Part shown: piece by piece, positions 18,907-31,394 of the stretch | How the letters are laid out: the number at the start of each line of letters is the position of its first letter | Position numbering within the stretch: the first letter of the stretch is position 1 | From: Allochromatium warmingii | GTDB taxonomy: Bacteria; Pseudomonadota; Gammaproteobacteria; Chromatiales; Chromatiaceae | NCBI RefSeq assembly: GCF_900107145.1 | Contig: NZ_FNOW01000014.1 | Coordinates: 1-64,000 of the forward strand | Length of the DNA stretch: 64,000 nt | Direction: 5' to 3' | Position numbers and translations under genes: made by a program | Notes under the pieces: generated by a model | Databases searched by the model: none | Seen by the model: the letters and a program-made list of their open reading frames with translations, nothing else | Told to the model about the DNA's origin: nothing

Positions 18907-19566
18907 ATGCTTCTGTCACCAAAATACCGCTTTTTATTCGTGCATATTGCCAAAACCGGCGGCACCAGCGTGCGAGCGGCGCTCGAAGGCTTGCGCTGGC
19001 GCGATCCCTGGTATTACCCAATGTTTCTCTGTAGCCGCTTTAGTCATTTAAGTGGCCATCGGCTTGCCACCAAATTACCGCGTCATGCCAAAATTGTCGC
19101 CGCAAAAGAATTATTACCTAAAGACTATTTTGATAGCTTGTTCAAATTCGCTTTTGTACGTAATCCCTGGGATTTACAAGTCAGTTCCTTTCATCATATT
19201 CGACGCGAACGCCCACAGTATCTCGGCGGCCATGACAATTTTGCCGATTTTCTACGCTGGAAGCTCAACCCCGAACGCCCCTATCAATATCACCTTGACA
19301 CCTCAATTACACTCCAGACCGAGTATTTAATTGATCTCAGCGGTCAAGTGGTTGTGGATTTTATCGGACGCTATGAACAGCTTCAGGATGATTTTGCCAC
19401 CATCTGCACGCGCATTGGTATTCAAACTCCGCGCTTACCGCATGCCCGCCAAGCCACTGATCGCCAGCGCGATTATCGTGGCTATTATTCCGACGACACC
19501 GCCGAATTAGTCGCGCAGTATTTTGCGCGGGATATTCAGATGTTGGGGTATCGGTTTGAGGGGTGA
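18907..19566 (+). CDS. Sulfotransferase family 2 protein
   Basis: A 219-residue protein resembling bacterial members of sulfotransferase family 2, which move sulfate from PAPS onto carbohydrates or other acceptors. The 5'-phosphosulfate loop is FVHIAKTGGTSVRAAL near the N-terminus, and the 3'-phosphate site is KFAFVRNPWDLQVSSF around residues 80-95. FIGRYEQLQDDF and DYRGYYSDDTAELVAQYFARD complete the family pattern. The acceptor is unknown; surface polysaccharide is a reasonable guess. It follows the DUF484 gene by 38 bp where xerC normally lies. Codon use is AT-richer than its dapF neighbour, which would fit acquisition by transfer. Confidence 0.88.
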   Translation: MLLSPKYRFLFVHIAKTGGTSVRAALEGLRWRDPWYYPMFLCSRFSHLSGHRLATKLPRHAKIVAAKELLPKDYFDSLFKFAFVRNPWDLQVSSFHHIRRERPQYLGGHDNFADFLRWKLNPERPYQYHLDTSITLQTEYLIDLSGQVVVDFIGRYEQLQDDFATICTRIGIQTPRLPHARQATDRQRDYRGYYSDDTAELVAQYFARDIQMLGYRFEG

Positions 19567-19691
19567 TCGTATAGAAACTATCTATCGCACCGGCTCTTGA
19601 TTTCGCACTGAATCATCCGCATCTCGTTATTTCATCCGTGCGTCAATCTGAACTCTACGTGGTTTAGACGGCGCATCTTTCGCATTACCGC

Positions 19692-20162
19692 ATGAGGACA
19701 GTCATTGTGAGCGATTCGTCCAATACATTTGATATTGATTTAGCAAGCGGCATCGCTGCTTTTGAATCCAAGCAATTCTCACGCGCTGTCGGTTTACTCG
19801 GGCCGTTAGCGGAGCGAGGCGTCATTGATGCGCAATATCGCATGGCGATTATGGCGCAAAATGGCCTCGGAATGCTTCCAAATCCGCTACTGGCTTATAG
19901 CTATATGAAAAGCGCAGCAAAGGCAGGTTTTGGGCTGGCGCAGCATGGATTAGCTTTTATGTATATGGAAGGCGAGTGTACGGATAAAAATCCAACAAAA
20001 GCAGTGGAATGGTTTAAGCGTGCTGCTGAACAAGGGCTAATTGGATCATTAACAACGCTGGCTATGCTGTATGAGCAAGGCCGGGGTGTGACGCAGGATT
20101 TAGATGAAGCGAAGCGTCTTTATAAATTGGCGGGATTCGATGAGGTGTCTAGCTCAGGTTGA
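19692..20162 (+). CDS. Sel1-like repeat protein
   Basis: A 156-residue protein with about three Sel1/TPR-type helical repeats: AQYRMAIMAQNGLGMLPNP, AQHGLAFMYMEGECTDKNP and SLTTLAMLYEQGRGVTQDL, each followed by A-x-x-x-x-K/Y-x-x-A-A. Such repeats mediate protein contacts. No signal peptide is evident, so it is probably cytoplasmic. The start used is the ATG at 19692; a GTG five codons in is an alternative. The 125-bp gap upstream shows no notable structure. Function beyond a scaffold cannot be inferred. Confidence 0.85.
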   Translation: MRTVIVSDSSNTFDIDLASGIAAFESKQFSRAVGLLGPLAERGVIDAQYRMAIMAQNGLGMLPNPLLAYSYMKSAAKAGFGLAQHGLAFMYMEGECTDKNPTKAVEWFKRAAEQGLIGSLTTLAMLYEQGRGVTQDLDEAKRLYKLAGFDEVSSSG

Positions 20163-20256
20163 GAGTGACCTAATCAATAGGATTAGAACGCTATTCTGGT
20201 TGCTAAACGCCTAGAATTGAGTTTTTCCTAATCTGACGCATCGGGACATTATCAAT

Positions 20257-20811
20257 ATGTCTGCAAAATCTTGGTACTTGAAACAACCGTGTTTTCGGAC
20301 ACTTTCTGTAATACAAACCACACTCATCGCGCTAACAATGAGTGGCTGTGCAACCAATCTCGATCCGAGCGAAGGTGGCTTTATCAATGGCATCGTTGGA
20401 TTAGCGGGCGGCGGTTATCAGCGCCGCATCGAAGCCAGTGAGCGCGTGTATCGCGATGAAGTACAGCAGCAGGAGCGACTCAGCCGCGAAGCACAAACGC
20501 TGGAGCAAGAACGAGCCGCCGTGCGCTCGGAACTCAATCAGGCGACGGATCGCCTGCGGGCACTGGAGCAGCGGATTCAGCAGCAGCGCACACGTATCGC
20601 TGCACAACGCGCTGCGAATCGTCGCCAACAGGAGCAGCAGCTCGCACGCGCTCAAACCAAGCTGAGTCAAGCCAAAACCAGCCTCGGCTCGATCAAGGTT
20701 GAAAACGCAGATGATCGCTCGCTTGAAACGACCAAAGCGCAGGTGCGTTTGCTGGAGAGTCAGTTAGCTGAAATCGACGAATTGGCAACCATCAGCCGCG
20801 CTGGTCTCTGA
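20257..20811 (+). CDS. Putative coiled-coil lipoprotein
   Basis: A 184-residue protein that I cannot assign to a named family. The N-terminus holds a hydrophobic stretch and a lipobox, TTLIALTMSGCATN, predicting a lipid-anchored mature protein starting at Cys. After a short glycine-rich segment (FINGIVGLAGGGYQRR) the chain is a long charged coiled coil, roughly residues 60-155, rich in Gln, Arg and Glu (VQQQERLSREAQTLEQERAA and repeats of RRQQEQQLARAQ). It could be an envelope spacer or a complex assembly factor, but nothing in the neighbourhood supports a specific role. It converges on the plsC gene. Confidence 0.78.
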   Translation: MSAKSWYLKQPCFRTLSVIQTTLIALTMSGCATNLDPSEGGFINGIVGLAGGGYQRRIEASERVYRDEVQQQERLSREAQTLEQERAAVRSELNQATDRLRALEQRIQQQRTRIAAQRAANRRQQEQQLARAQTKLSQAKTSLGSIKVENADDRSLETTKAQVRLLESQLAEIDELATISRAGL

Positions 20812-20838
20812 CGGTCGCGTCGTCGTATCAATGGGGCG

Positions 20839-21546
20839 CTAGAGCGTGGCGAGCGTCTCTTCAATCCACCGCTCAACTTCGGCGTTGATCTCGGTCGCTT
20901 TGCGGCCTTGCGTGGCAATGGTCGGGCCGATCACCAGATCAATTGTGCCCGGACGCTTGAGTAGGCGTTGTCGCCCCCAAAACACGCCCGCGTTATGGGT
21001 CATCGGCACGATGGGATAGCCGCTGCGCTCGGCGAGTAGCGCCCCGCCGATGTTATAGCTGCCCTGCGTGCCGGGTGCGACGCGGGTGCCCTCGGGAAAA
21101 ATCACCACCCAATGCCCGCGTTCTAATTGCGCACCGCCTTCGCGCATGAGGCGAGTGATTTCGCGCCGTCCCGCCGCTCGATCAATAGGAATGGGGCTGA
21201 GTCGCTGAAGTGCGTGACCAAAAATCGGGATGCGGAGCAATTCCTGTTTGAGTACCCAGGATTGCTCAATCGGTAATAACGCTCGGAGCGCGAGAATTTC
21301 CCAAGCTGATTGATGTTTGCAGAGCACAATGGCGTTTTTGCGCTGTAAATGCTCGCGGCCATGAATGCGATACTCTAATCCGCAGAGCAATTTAAGCGCA
21401 GTGAGATTAAATTGTGCCCAAGAACGCGCTAAACGCGGGCCGCGTTGTCCACTATCACCTGACCCAAATGCCAAGATCAGCAGTGAATAGCTCACACTTG
21501 ATCCAATTAGGATCAATTGAAACAGCAATGAACGCAAAACGATCAT
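20839..21546 (-). CDS. plsC: 1-acyl-sn-glycerol-3-phosphate acyltransferase
   Basis: A 235-residue membrane acyltransferase for phosphatidic acid synthesis. The acyltransferase blocks are CKHQSAWEILALRALL (block I), PIPIDRAAGRREI, the acyl-acceptor motif VIFPEGTRVAPG (block III) and GYPIVPMTHNAG (block IV). Block I has His followed by Glu at the place where many PlsC proteins have Asp, as in related gammaproteobacterial members. An N-terminal hydrophobic helix should anchor it in the inner membrane. It is the last gene of glyQ-glyS-gmhB-plsC, an order also known from pseudomonads, 7 bp after gmhB. A second paralogue is at 57786-58541. Confidence 0.93.
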   Translation of the reverse strand: MIVLRSLLFQLILIGSSVSYSLLILAFGSGDSGQRGPRLARSWAQFNLTALKLLCGLEYRIHGREHLQRKNAIVLCKHQSAWEILALRALLPIEQSWVLKQELLRIPIFGHALQRLSPIPIDRAAGRREITRLMREGGAQLERGHWVVIFPEGTRVAPGTQGSYNIGGALLAERSGYPIVPMTHNAGVFWGRQRLLKRPGTIDLVIGPTIATQGRKATEINAEVERWIEETLATL

Positions 21547-21553
21547 AACAACA

Positions 21554-22129
21554 TCACGATCCGCTCAATGAATCAAGAAGCGCCGTCGTCGCGGCAGATA
21601 AATCGGGATAAATCGGCAGGGTTTCTAAATCAATGCCGATTTCAGGGGCCGTGCGTAATTGCGCTAATGTGCGCTGACCGTTGCCAGACAGCACCAGCCA
21701 GGGTTGAGCGCCAGCAGCGAGCGCCGCTTGTAAATCGCGGCGTGAATCGCCAATAACGGGTACGTCGGTTAAATTCATGCCGAAGTGTTCGGCAATTTCC
21801 AGCAGCAAGCCCGGGCGCGGTTTACGACAGGCGCAGCCATCATCTGGGCCATGCGGACAGAGCGCAATCCAATCAATCCGTCCGCCTGCCGCTGTGACGC
21901 GCTCGCGCAAATGCTGATGAATGGCGTCCAGCGTTGCGCGATTAAATAAACCGCGTGCTAATCCAGATTGATTGGTTGCAATCGCAATTCGATATCCCGC
22001 CTGTGACAGTCGTGCGATTGCTTCAAGACTGCCCGCAATCGGTCGCCACTCCTCCGGCGCTTTAATATAGGCGTCGGAGTCGTGGTTAATCACGCCGTCG
22101 CGGTCGAGAATAATCAGCCGTTGGGTCAT
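21554..22129 (-). CDS. gmhB: D-glycero-beta-D-manno-heptose 1,7-bisphosphate 7-phosphatase
   Basis: A 191-residue HAD-family phosphatase in the ADP-heptose pathway for LPS inner core. The nucleophile motif is LIILDRDGVINHDSDAYI, motif II is AIATNQSGLARGLF, and the zinc-binding insert is ALCPHGPDDGCACRKPRPGL. Motif IV is PVIGDSRRDLQAALAAGA. The zinc loop with its cysteines is diagnostic of GmhB over histidinol phosphatases. It overlaps glyS by 4 bp, in the conserved glyS-gmhB-plsC arrangement. Length is standard. Confidence 0.96.
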   Translation of the reverse strand: MTQRLIILDRDGVINHDSDAYIKAPEEWRPIAGSLEAIARLSQAGYRIAIATNQSGLARGLFNRATLDAIHQHLRERVTAAGGRIDWIALCPHGPDDGCACRKPRPGLLLEIAEHFGMNLTDVPVIGDSRRDLQAALAAGAQPWLVLSGNGQRTLAQLRTAPEIGIDLETLPIYPDLSAATTALLDSLSGS

Positions 22130-24201
22130 TGCAGCCGCGAAATATCGGCGACCCGCAAAAATAATGCTGATAATGCGCGTAAAAGTTGCAGCCGATTCCG
22201 CCGAAGCGCCGCATCATCCGCCATCACCATCACTTCATTAAAAAACGCATCAACATCTTCGCGCAATTCAGCCAATGTTTCTAACATGGCGACATAATCG
22301 CGTGATTGGGCTAATGGCGCAATGCGGGCGCTTAATTCCTCAATCCGCTCGGCTAATCGCTGTTCGGCGACCTCGACTAAGACTGCCGGATTGAATGGCG
22401 CGTCAGTTAAATCAGCGGCATCAGCTTTGAGCAAAATATTGCGAATGCGTTTATTGGCAGCAGCCAGCGTATCCGCAGCCGGTAAGCGGCGGAATTGAGT
22501 CACGGCGGCAATGCGCCGATCCAAATCCCAAGGATTAGTCACGCCGGTGTGAATCACGGCTTCGACCGTATCAACAGCAACCACGCGCTCACTGTAATAG
22601 CCGTGCAACCGCTCCAGCATGTAGCTCAATACCGTCTCGACTGTCTCGGCGGCTAATAAACCCGCCGGAAATCCCGCAGCGGCGCGGGTGAGTAGATCGC
22701 GCAAATCCAGATCGAGCGGGGTTTCGATCAACAGCCGCAGCACGGCAATCGAAGCGCGGCGCAGGGCGTAGGGATCTTTGGTGCCGGTCGGACGCAGACC
22801 GATGCCAAAGATGCCAACCAGGGTGTCGAGTCGGTCAGCGAGCGCCAGCGCCCGACCACAGGGGCTGGTCGGCAGATCATCACCGGCAAAGCGCGGGCGG
22901 TATTGATCCTCCATCGCGGCGCTGACACCGGGATCTTCGCCCGCCCGCTCGGCGTAATAGCGCCCCATGATGCCCTGCAATCCGGGAAACTCGAACACCA
23001 TCGCGGTCATTAGGTCACATTTTGACAGCGCGGCGGCCCGTTCAACCAGCGCCGGAGCGATGCCGAGCAATGGGGCCAGCTCGCGGCCTAAGCGAGCGAC
23101 GCGGGCACATTTGGCCGCTTGGGTGCCAAGTTTGTCTTGAAACACAACGGTTTCCAGTCGCGGCGCAAACTCAGCCAGCGGCTGCTTGAGATCCTGTGAC
23201 CAGAAAAATGCCGCATCAGCAAAACGTGGCCGAATCACGCGCTCATTGCCAGCGCGTACCTGATCGGGGTCGTGGCTGGCAATATTCGCCACCACGATAA
23301 ACCGCGCCTGCAATGCTCCGTTTGCGTCCTCGACGGGAAAATATTTCTGATTGCGCTGCATGGTTTCGATCAGCACTTCGGGCGGGATGTCGAGAAACCG
23401 CGCATCGAATGTACACAGCAACGCCTGCGGCCATTCAACCAGTGCCGTGACCTCATCGAGCAATGCCGGATCAATGCGGGCGCGTAGTCCGTTGGCCTGT
23501 GCTAAGGCGGTGACCTGTTCGCGGATGCGCTCGCGGCGCTGCTCAAACGACGGCTCGACCTGACCCTGTTCGCGCAAGATGGCGGCATAATCCGCTGCGT
23601 GCTGGATCACAATGGGGTCAGGATGATGAAAGCGATGACCACGAGTAGCGGCCCCAGCAGTCACGCCCAGCACGCTGCCGGCAATCGGCTCCGCGCCCAG
23701 CAGCAGGCACACCCACTGCACCGGCCGTACAAATTCCTCACTGCGATCTCCCCAGCGCATCCGTTTGGGGATCGGCAGCGCGGCAAGCGCGGCTTCGGTC
23801 AGCTCGGGGACTAAGTGCGCCGTTTCACGGCCGGGCGTGACGCTGCGATACACCAGCCAACTGCCTTTATCGGTCTCTTCGCGCCCGAGTGCCGCGACCT
23901 CGACGCCACAGGAACGCGCAAAGCCGAGCAGGGCTTTGGTCGGCTGACCTGCGGCATCGAACGCGGCGGACACGGCTGGCCCACGCCGTAGCGTTTCTTG
24001 ATCGGGCTGGCGCGTCTGGATGCCATGAATCAAGAGGGCCAGACGCCGAGGCGCGGCGAAGCTATCCAGCGTCTCGAATCCGATCCCATTGGTTTTGAGC
24101 TGTTCACGTAATCCGTCCGCAAACGCCCGCGCCAGCACTGGCAGCGCCAGCGGTGGGAGTTCTTCGGTGCCAAGTTCGATGAGTAAATCGGTTGTGGACA
24201 T
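22126..24201 (-). CDS. glyS: Glycyl-tRNA synthetase beta subunit
   Basis: A 691-residue subunit of the alpha2-beta2 glycyl-tRNA synthetase. It begins with DLLIELGTEELPPLALP, the conserved start for GlyS, and carries HRFHHPDPI, RNQKYFPVED, and the HD-like segment KCDLMTAMVFEFPGLQGIMG. DPYALRRASIAVLRLL and the C-terminal DALR anticodon region (NPWDLDRRIAAV, DDAALRRNRLQLL) follow. Length matches E. coli GlyS (689). It starts 2 bp after glyQ ends and overlaps gmhB. Confidence 0.98.
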   Translation of the reverse strand: MSTTDLLIELGTEELPPLALPVLARAFADGLREQLKTNGIGFETLDSFAAPRRLALLIHGIQTRQPDQETLRRGPAVSAAFDAAGQPTKALLGFARSCGVEVAALGREETDKGSWLVYRSVTPGRETAHLVPELTEAALAALPIPKRMRWGDRSEEFVRPVQWVCLLLGAEPIAGSVLGVTAGAATRGHRFHHPDPIVIQHAADYAAILREQGQVEPSFEQRRERIREQVTALAQANGLRARIDPALLDEVTALVEWPQALLCTFDARFLDIPPEVLIETMQRNQKYFPVEDANGALQARFIVVANIASHDPDQVRAGNERVIRPRFADAAFFWSQDLKQPLAEFAPRLETVVFQDKLGTQAAKCARVARLGRELAPLLGIAPALVERAAALSKCDLMTAMVFEFPGLQGIMGRYYAERAGEDPGVSAAMEDQYRPRFAGDDLPTSPCGRALALADRLDTLVGIFGIGLRPTGTKDPYALRRASIAVLRLLIETPLDLDLRDLLTRAAAGFPAGLLAAETVETVLSYMLERLHGYYSERVVAVDTVEAVIHTGVTNPWDLDRRIAAVTQFRRLPAADTLAAANKRIRNILLKADAADLTDAPFNPAVLVEVAEQRLAERIEELSARIAPLAQSRDYVAMLETLAELREDVDAFFNEVMVMADDAALRRNRLQLLRALSALFLRVADISRLQ

Positions 24202-24203
24202 AC

Positions 24204-25127
24204 TTAACCCTCTGCTCCCGCGCCAGCGTGCAGCAGCGGGAAGCCGAGCGCCTCGCGCTTGTCGTAATACGCCTGCGCGACCGCCCGCGATAGGGTACGC
24301 ACGCGCAAGATAAACCGCTGGCGCTCGGTGACTGAAATCGCGCCGCGTGCGTCGAGTAAATTAAAGGTATGCGAGGCTTTGAGCACCTGTTCATAAGCGG
24401 GCAGCGGCAGACCGCGCTCGATCAGCTCCGCGCTAATGCGCTCATGCGTGTCGAATTGGGCAAAGAGCGCAGCAGGATCGGCCAGCTCGAAGTTATAGGC
24501 CGATTGCTCGACTTCGTTCTGATGGTAAACATCGCCATAGGTAACGACGCCCGCCGGTGAGCGGCTCCACACCAGATCGTAGACGCTCTCGACCTCTTGG
24601 AGATACATCGCAATGCGCTCCAGACCATAGGTGATTTCGCCGGTCACCGGGCGGCAATCGAGGCCACCGACCTGCTGGAAATAGGTAAACTGGGTGACTT
24701 CCATGCCGTTGAGCCACACTTCCCAGCCCAGTCCCCAGGCACCGAGCGTCGGCGATTCCCAGTTATCTTCAACGAAACGAATATCATGCACCAGCGGATC
24801 GAGACCCAACCGCCGCAGTGAGTTCAGATACAGCTCTTGAATATTGAGCGGCGAAGGCTTGAGCATGACTTGAAATTGATAGTAATGCTGGAGCCGATTG
24901 GGATTTTCGCCATAGCGGCCATCGGTCGGACGACGCGACGGTTGAACATAGGCGCTGCGCCAGGGTTCGGGGCCAATCGAGCGCAAAAAGGTTGACGGAT
25001 GGAAGGTACCCGCGCCCACTTCCATATCAAACGGCTGGACGACGACGCACCCGAGATCGGCCCAATAACGCTCAAGCGTAAAGATAAGACCCTGGAAGGT
25101 CGAGAGATCCTCGGATTCGCGGCTCAA
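24204..25127 (-). CDS. glyQ: Glycyl-tRNA synthetase alpha subunit (TTG start)
   Basis: The catalytic subunit, 307 residues from a TTG codon at 25127-25125. That start is chosen because GAGGAG lies 6 nt upstream and the product then begins [16 protein letters not shown], like other GlyQ proteins (about 303 residues); the open frame continues upstream for 50 codons of unrelated sequence. Class II signatures include [38 protein letters not shown], and [39 protein letters not shown] is also diagnostic. glyS follows immediately. The transcript start must lie in the gap shared with divergent glgC. Confidence 0.97.
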   Translation of the reverse strand: MSRESEDLSTFQGLIFTLERYWADLGCVVVQPFDMEVGAGTFHPSTFLRSIGPEPWRSAYVQPSRRPTDGRYGENPNRLQHYYQFQVMLKPSPLNIQELYLNSLRRLGLDPLVHDIRFVEDNWESPTLGAWGLGWEVWLNGMEVTQFTYFQQVGGLDCRPVTGEITYGLERIAMYLQEVESVYDLVWSRSPAGVVTYGDVYHQNEVEQSAYNFELADPAALFAQFDTHERISAELIERGLPLPAYEQVLKASHTFNLLDARGAISVTERQRFILRVRTLSRAVAQAYYDKREALGFPLLHAGAGAEG

Positions 25128-25343
25128 AATGGACTCCTCATGCGGGCGGTGTTCGGCAAAGTCGCACAGTATATATCGGGCGGTCGGTTGCGTGATGGCT
25201 GCGATGCGCGTACCGACAGCCTCTAACCACACCGACCAAATCTCAAGAACCAACGCCGTCTTCCGATTATTATTCACCCTCCGGTTTTCCTACCAACACA
25301 GCAGTAGCGCCCCAATCCTCGCACGGGGCTGCGGAGGACTTTT

Positions 25344-26609
25344 ATGCACATCCAGAACGACCGTATCATCGCCTTCGTCATGGCCGGTGGCCAAGGCTCA
25401 CGGCTCCAGCCACTGACAACCGGGCGCTCAAAACCCTCGGTGCCATTTGGCTCGCGCTATCGGATCGTCGATTTCGTGCTCAGTAATCTAGTCAACTCGC
25501 AGATCCAGACGATCTATCTGCTGGTGCAATACAAGTCACAGTCGCTCATTGAGCATGTGCGCAAGGCTTGGACGATCTCGCCGCTGCTGCAAAATCAGTT
25601 CGTCACCGTTGTGCCGCCGCAAATGATGTCGGGGGAAAACTGGTTTCAGGGCACCGCCGATGCGGTCAATCAAAACATCAATCTGATCGAAGAGCATCGC
25701 CCGAACTTGGTCGCCGTGTTCGGGGCCGATCATATCTATCGTATGGATATCCGGCAGATGGTGGAGTTTCATCACCGGCGACAGGCTGATGTCACCATTG
25801 CCGCACTGCCCGTGCCCTTAGCGGAAGCCTCCAGCTTTGGCGTGATCGTGGCGGATGAAAGCGGACGGATTCAGGCATTTGAGGAAAAGCCAACCCATCC
25901 GACCTCAATGCCCAAGCAGCCGGATATGGCCTTTGCGTCAATGGGCAACTACATTTTTAGCGCCGATGTGTTGTTGCAGGCGCTGCATGAGACGCAGCAG
26001 GCCGGTGAAACCGATTTCGGGCAGCATGTGCTCCCGCGTCTGCTCCGCACCCATAACCTCTACGCTTACGATTTTGCCACCAACGTCATCCCCGGCGTTC
26101 AGCCCTACGAGACGCCGGTTTATTGGCGCGATGTGGGCAATCTCGATGCCTATTTTGATGCCCATTGCGATGTACTAGGCGCAGAACCGGCGTTTGATGT
26201 CTTTAATCCCGAATGGCCGATTTATTCCAGCAGCTATCAGGGGCCAGTGGCGCGGGTGCTCGGCGGGCAGATCGAAAATACCCTGCTCGGTGCGGCGACG
26301 ATGGTTCACACGGGCGCACGGATTCAAAATTCGATCATCCGGCGCGAGGCGGTGATCGAAGAAGATGTGGTGTTGGAAGATTGCATCATCATGGACTATG
26401 TGCGCGTCAGTCGTGGCGCACGGCTCCGGCGCGTGATTGTGGATCGGCACAATATCATCGAGCCAGGCGATGAAATCGGCTTTGACCGGGCGCGAGATGC
26501 CGAACGCTTCCATGTCAGTCCGGGCGGAATCACGGTCGTGCATCAAGGACAGGTCGGCTATTTTGCCCGCGATATTCGCGGCTCGGGACGGCGCGGCTAT
26601 TCTGAATAA
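25344..26609 (+). CDS. glgC: Glucose-1-phosphate adenylyltransferase
   Basis: A 421-residue ADP-glucose pyrophosphorylase, the committed step of bacterial glycogen synthesis. The nucleotide-binding loop VMAGGQGSRLQPLT is at 12-25, then SKPSVPFGSRYRIVDF, and VFGADHIYRMD. The regulatory/substrate motif AFEEKPTHP and GNYIFSADVL follow, and the C-terminal left-handed beta-helix has GARIQNSIIRREAVIEEDVV. A good GGAGG lies upstream of the ATG. No other glg genes are adjacent. It is transcribed divergently from glyQ with a gap of about 216 bp. Confidence 0.97.
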   Translation: MHIQNDRIIAFVMAGGQGSRLQPLTTGRSKPSVPFGSRYRIVDFVLSNLVNSQIQTIYLLVQYKSQSLIEHVRKAWTISPLLQNQFVTVVPPQMMSGENWFQGTADAVNQNINLIEEHRPNLVAVFGADHIYRMDIRQMVEFHHRRQADVTIAALPVPLAEASSFGVIVADESGRIQAFEEKPTHPTSMPKQPDMAFASMGNYIFSADVLLQALHETQQAGETDFGQHVLPRLLRTHNLYAYDFATNVIPGVQPYETPVYWRDVGNLDAYFDAHCDVLGAEPAFDVFNPEWPIYSSSYQGPVARVLGGQIENTLLGAATMVHTGARIQNSIIRREAVIEEDVVLEDCIIMDYVRVSRGARLRRVIVDRHNIIEPGDEIGFDRARDAERFHVSPGGITVVHQGQVGYFARDIRGSGRRGYSE

Positions 26610-26653
26610 CTCAGCCGCTTCACACGGCGACACGTTCCGCTGCGCGATTCGCT

Positions 26654-27040
26654 TCAGGACAGCCGACGCGACGCTGCGGGACGGATCATCTTGGCGTGAT
26701 CGACGAGCAGCAATTGACAGGAATGACAGCGCCAGCTCATGTTGCTGGCTGGTCGCCAGTCGAGACTGATGGTGTTAGGCAGCGCCTGACCGAGATGGGC
26801 AAAGGTGCTGGGTGGGCGTTGGTTGCGTTCTGTCCAGATTGCGCCTTTGCCCAAAAGCAGCCAGCCCGGCTGCATCGGCTGACCGCACGCCGGACAACAG
26901 TAATCCCGATCTGTCCAAAGATCGGGAGTCGCCGCGACGCACTGCGTCTGGCGTTGCAGATGGCGCACCAGCCACCACAACGCCAGTAAGGCACTGAGCG
27001 CCAGCCCAGCGGCGATGATAAATCCGCTCTGCGTGCTCAC
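26654..27040 (-). CDS. Membrane-anchored hypothetical protein with zinc-finger-like cysteines
   Basis: A 128-residue protein with one N-terminal transmembrane segment (GFIIAAGLALSALLALWWLV) and a cytoplasmic or periplasmic domain carrying two cysteine pairs, CCPACGQPM and SWRCHSCQLL. Between them is PGWLLLGKGAIWTE. The pattern CPxCG-x-M-x-x-G-x-L and a later W-x-C-x-x-C resembles small zinc-ribbon proteins of unknown function. It ends the minus-strand group histidine kinase, L,D-transpeptidase, this gene, with a 6-bp gap to the transpeptidase gene. No function can be assigned. Confidence 0.72.
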   Translation of the reverse strand: MSTQSGFIIAAGLALSALLALWWLVRHLQRQTQCVAATPDLWTDRDYCCPACGQPMQPGWLLLGKGAIWTERNQRPPSTFAHLGQALPNTISLDWRPASNMSWRCHSCQLLLVDHAKMIRPAASRRLS

Positions 27041-27046
27041 TGTGCT

Positions 27047-27531
27047 TCAGCCTCCATAAATCTCAACCGCTGTTCCATTCGGCGTCTGCTCAAACAGATC
27101 GAGCAGCGCCCGGCTGTGCAAACGAATGCAGCCATGCGAGCGCGGCAAGCCGAGCGGCTCCGAATCGGGACAGCCATGAATGTAAATAAAGCGGCGCAGC
27201 GTATCGACCGCGCCGCCGCGATTACGCCCCGGCTCACAGCCGGTGAGCCATAAAATCCGCGTCAAAATCCAATCGCGTTCGGGATACGCAGCGGCCAGCG
27301 CCGCCGAATAAATTTCACCGGTCGGGCGGCGTCCGCGAAACACGGTGCCGATAGGACAGCCGTCCCCGATGCGCAGGCGCACGCGATGGTGTCCGCGTGG
27401 TGTGCAGCCGCTGCCGATGTGTTCACCAGCCCCGTTTGCGCCGGTCGAAACCGGATAGCGACCGAGCACGACTGCGCCGTTGACGAGCGTCAACGCTTGG
27501 GTGTCGAGATCAATCAGCAGGCGCCGCTCGG

Positions 27532-27544
<13 letters not shown>
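27047..27544 (-). CDS. L,D-transpeptidase (ErfK/YbiS/YcfS/YnhG family)
   Basis: A 165-residue YkuD-fold protein. The catalytic signature is complete: H123 in FIYIHGCPD and the S-H-G-C motif RSHGCIRLHS with H137 and nucleophile C139. These enzymes form 3-3 peptidoglycan cross-links or attach lipoproteins. The N-terminus (ERRLLIDLDTQALTLVNG) lacks an obvious signal peptide, which is odd for a periplasmic enzyme, so export may depend on another start or the protein may be atypical. Its start overlaps the end of the large histidine kinase gene by 13 bp, suggesting coupled expression. Confidence 0.9.
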
Positions 27545-30591
<3,047 letters not shown>

Positions 30592-30637
30592 CAGGATGCG
30601 AAGAGCGGCGGTGATGCGTTTAGATCGCGTAACGTGT

Positions 30638-31135
30638 TCAGACGTTTGATTGAAACCGAATCAGCTCGCGAATCCGTCCAGGATCGGGCAGACCGCGCAC
30701 CACCAGTTCGGGCGCATCGCCGGTTGTATACAGGCTGACATCACCGGCATTGAGCAGCCGCTGTAACAGCGTTTGTTGCACGCGCACCGTGCGCACGGAG
30801 TTGATGTTAATTTCCGTGTATTGTTTATTGAGCAGGCCATGCGTCCAGAGGATTTCATCGCCGCTGATGCGTAAATGATCGGTCAAACCCGCAATCCACC
30901 AACCGAGCAGTTGCAGCAGCGCCAGCCCACTGACGCCGAGGCTAATCCAGTGTAGAAGCTGCATATCAATGCGTGTCCAAATAAACGGCGGCAGCAGCAC
31001 CGTCATCTGTTCGCCAACTTGTTCGCCAAATGCCGCAACCAGCCCACCGCCGAGTATCAGCAACAGGTTAAATAGGGTTCCGAACGGGTGCGAGCGCAGC
31101 AGCGAGGGGTGCGCGTCATAGCGGATGTCAGGCAT
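30638..31135 (-). CDS. PH domain-containing membrane protein (bPH2/DUF304)
   Basis: A 165-residue protein with two hydrophobic segments (FNLLLILGGGLVAAFG and WISLGVSGLALLQLLGWWIA) followed by a bacterial PH domain of the DUF304/YdbS type. The PH part reads LRISGDEILWTHGLLNKQYTEI, then SVRTVRVQQTLLQRLLNAGDV and VVRGLPDPGRIREL, which are typical. These proteins are membrane bound and mostly unstudied. It is divergent from phoU. Its leader contains a 24-nt sequence also found in front of gcvT. Confidence 0.85.
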   Translation of the reverse strand: MPDIRYDAHPSLLRSHPFGTLFNLLLILGGGLVAAFGEQVGEQMTVLLPPFIWTRIDMQLLHWISLGVSGLALLQLLGWWIAGLTDHLRISGDEILWTHGLLNKQYTEININSVRTVRVQQTLLQRLLNAGDVSLYTTGDAPELVVRGLPDPGRIRELIRFQSNV

Positions 31136-31394
31136 GGGGCGTCCTCAAGTCGGAAGGCGGTGTGTGTGCGATGGCATAATCTGCTGGCACAATTCACATT
31201 ATTTACGAAATTACCCTAATTTAGCCACTGTCACGCATCCAATCACGGATATTTACGCTGTCGGAGCAGCACCCGCATCGTATACAGTCGGCGCGAGCGG
31301 TCGCCAATTGCGTGTTTGTGGATTTATGATGCTGGATTCAAGCAATGACGTTGCACTCACCGCCGCACGCATACACTAAACCGAGGATGGAACA

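Noticed and set aside
31136-31394. A Pho box before phoU
   Set aside because: Only one CTGTCAC-like half site is seen; the second half does not match.
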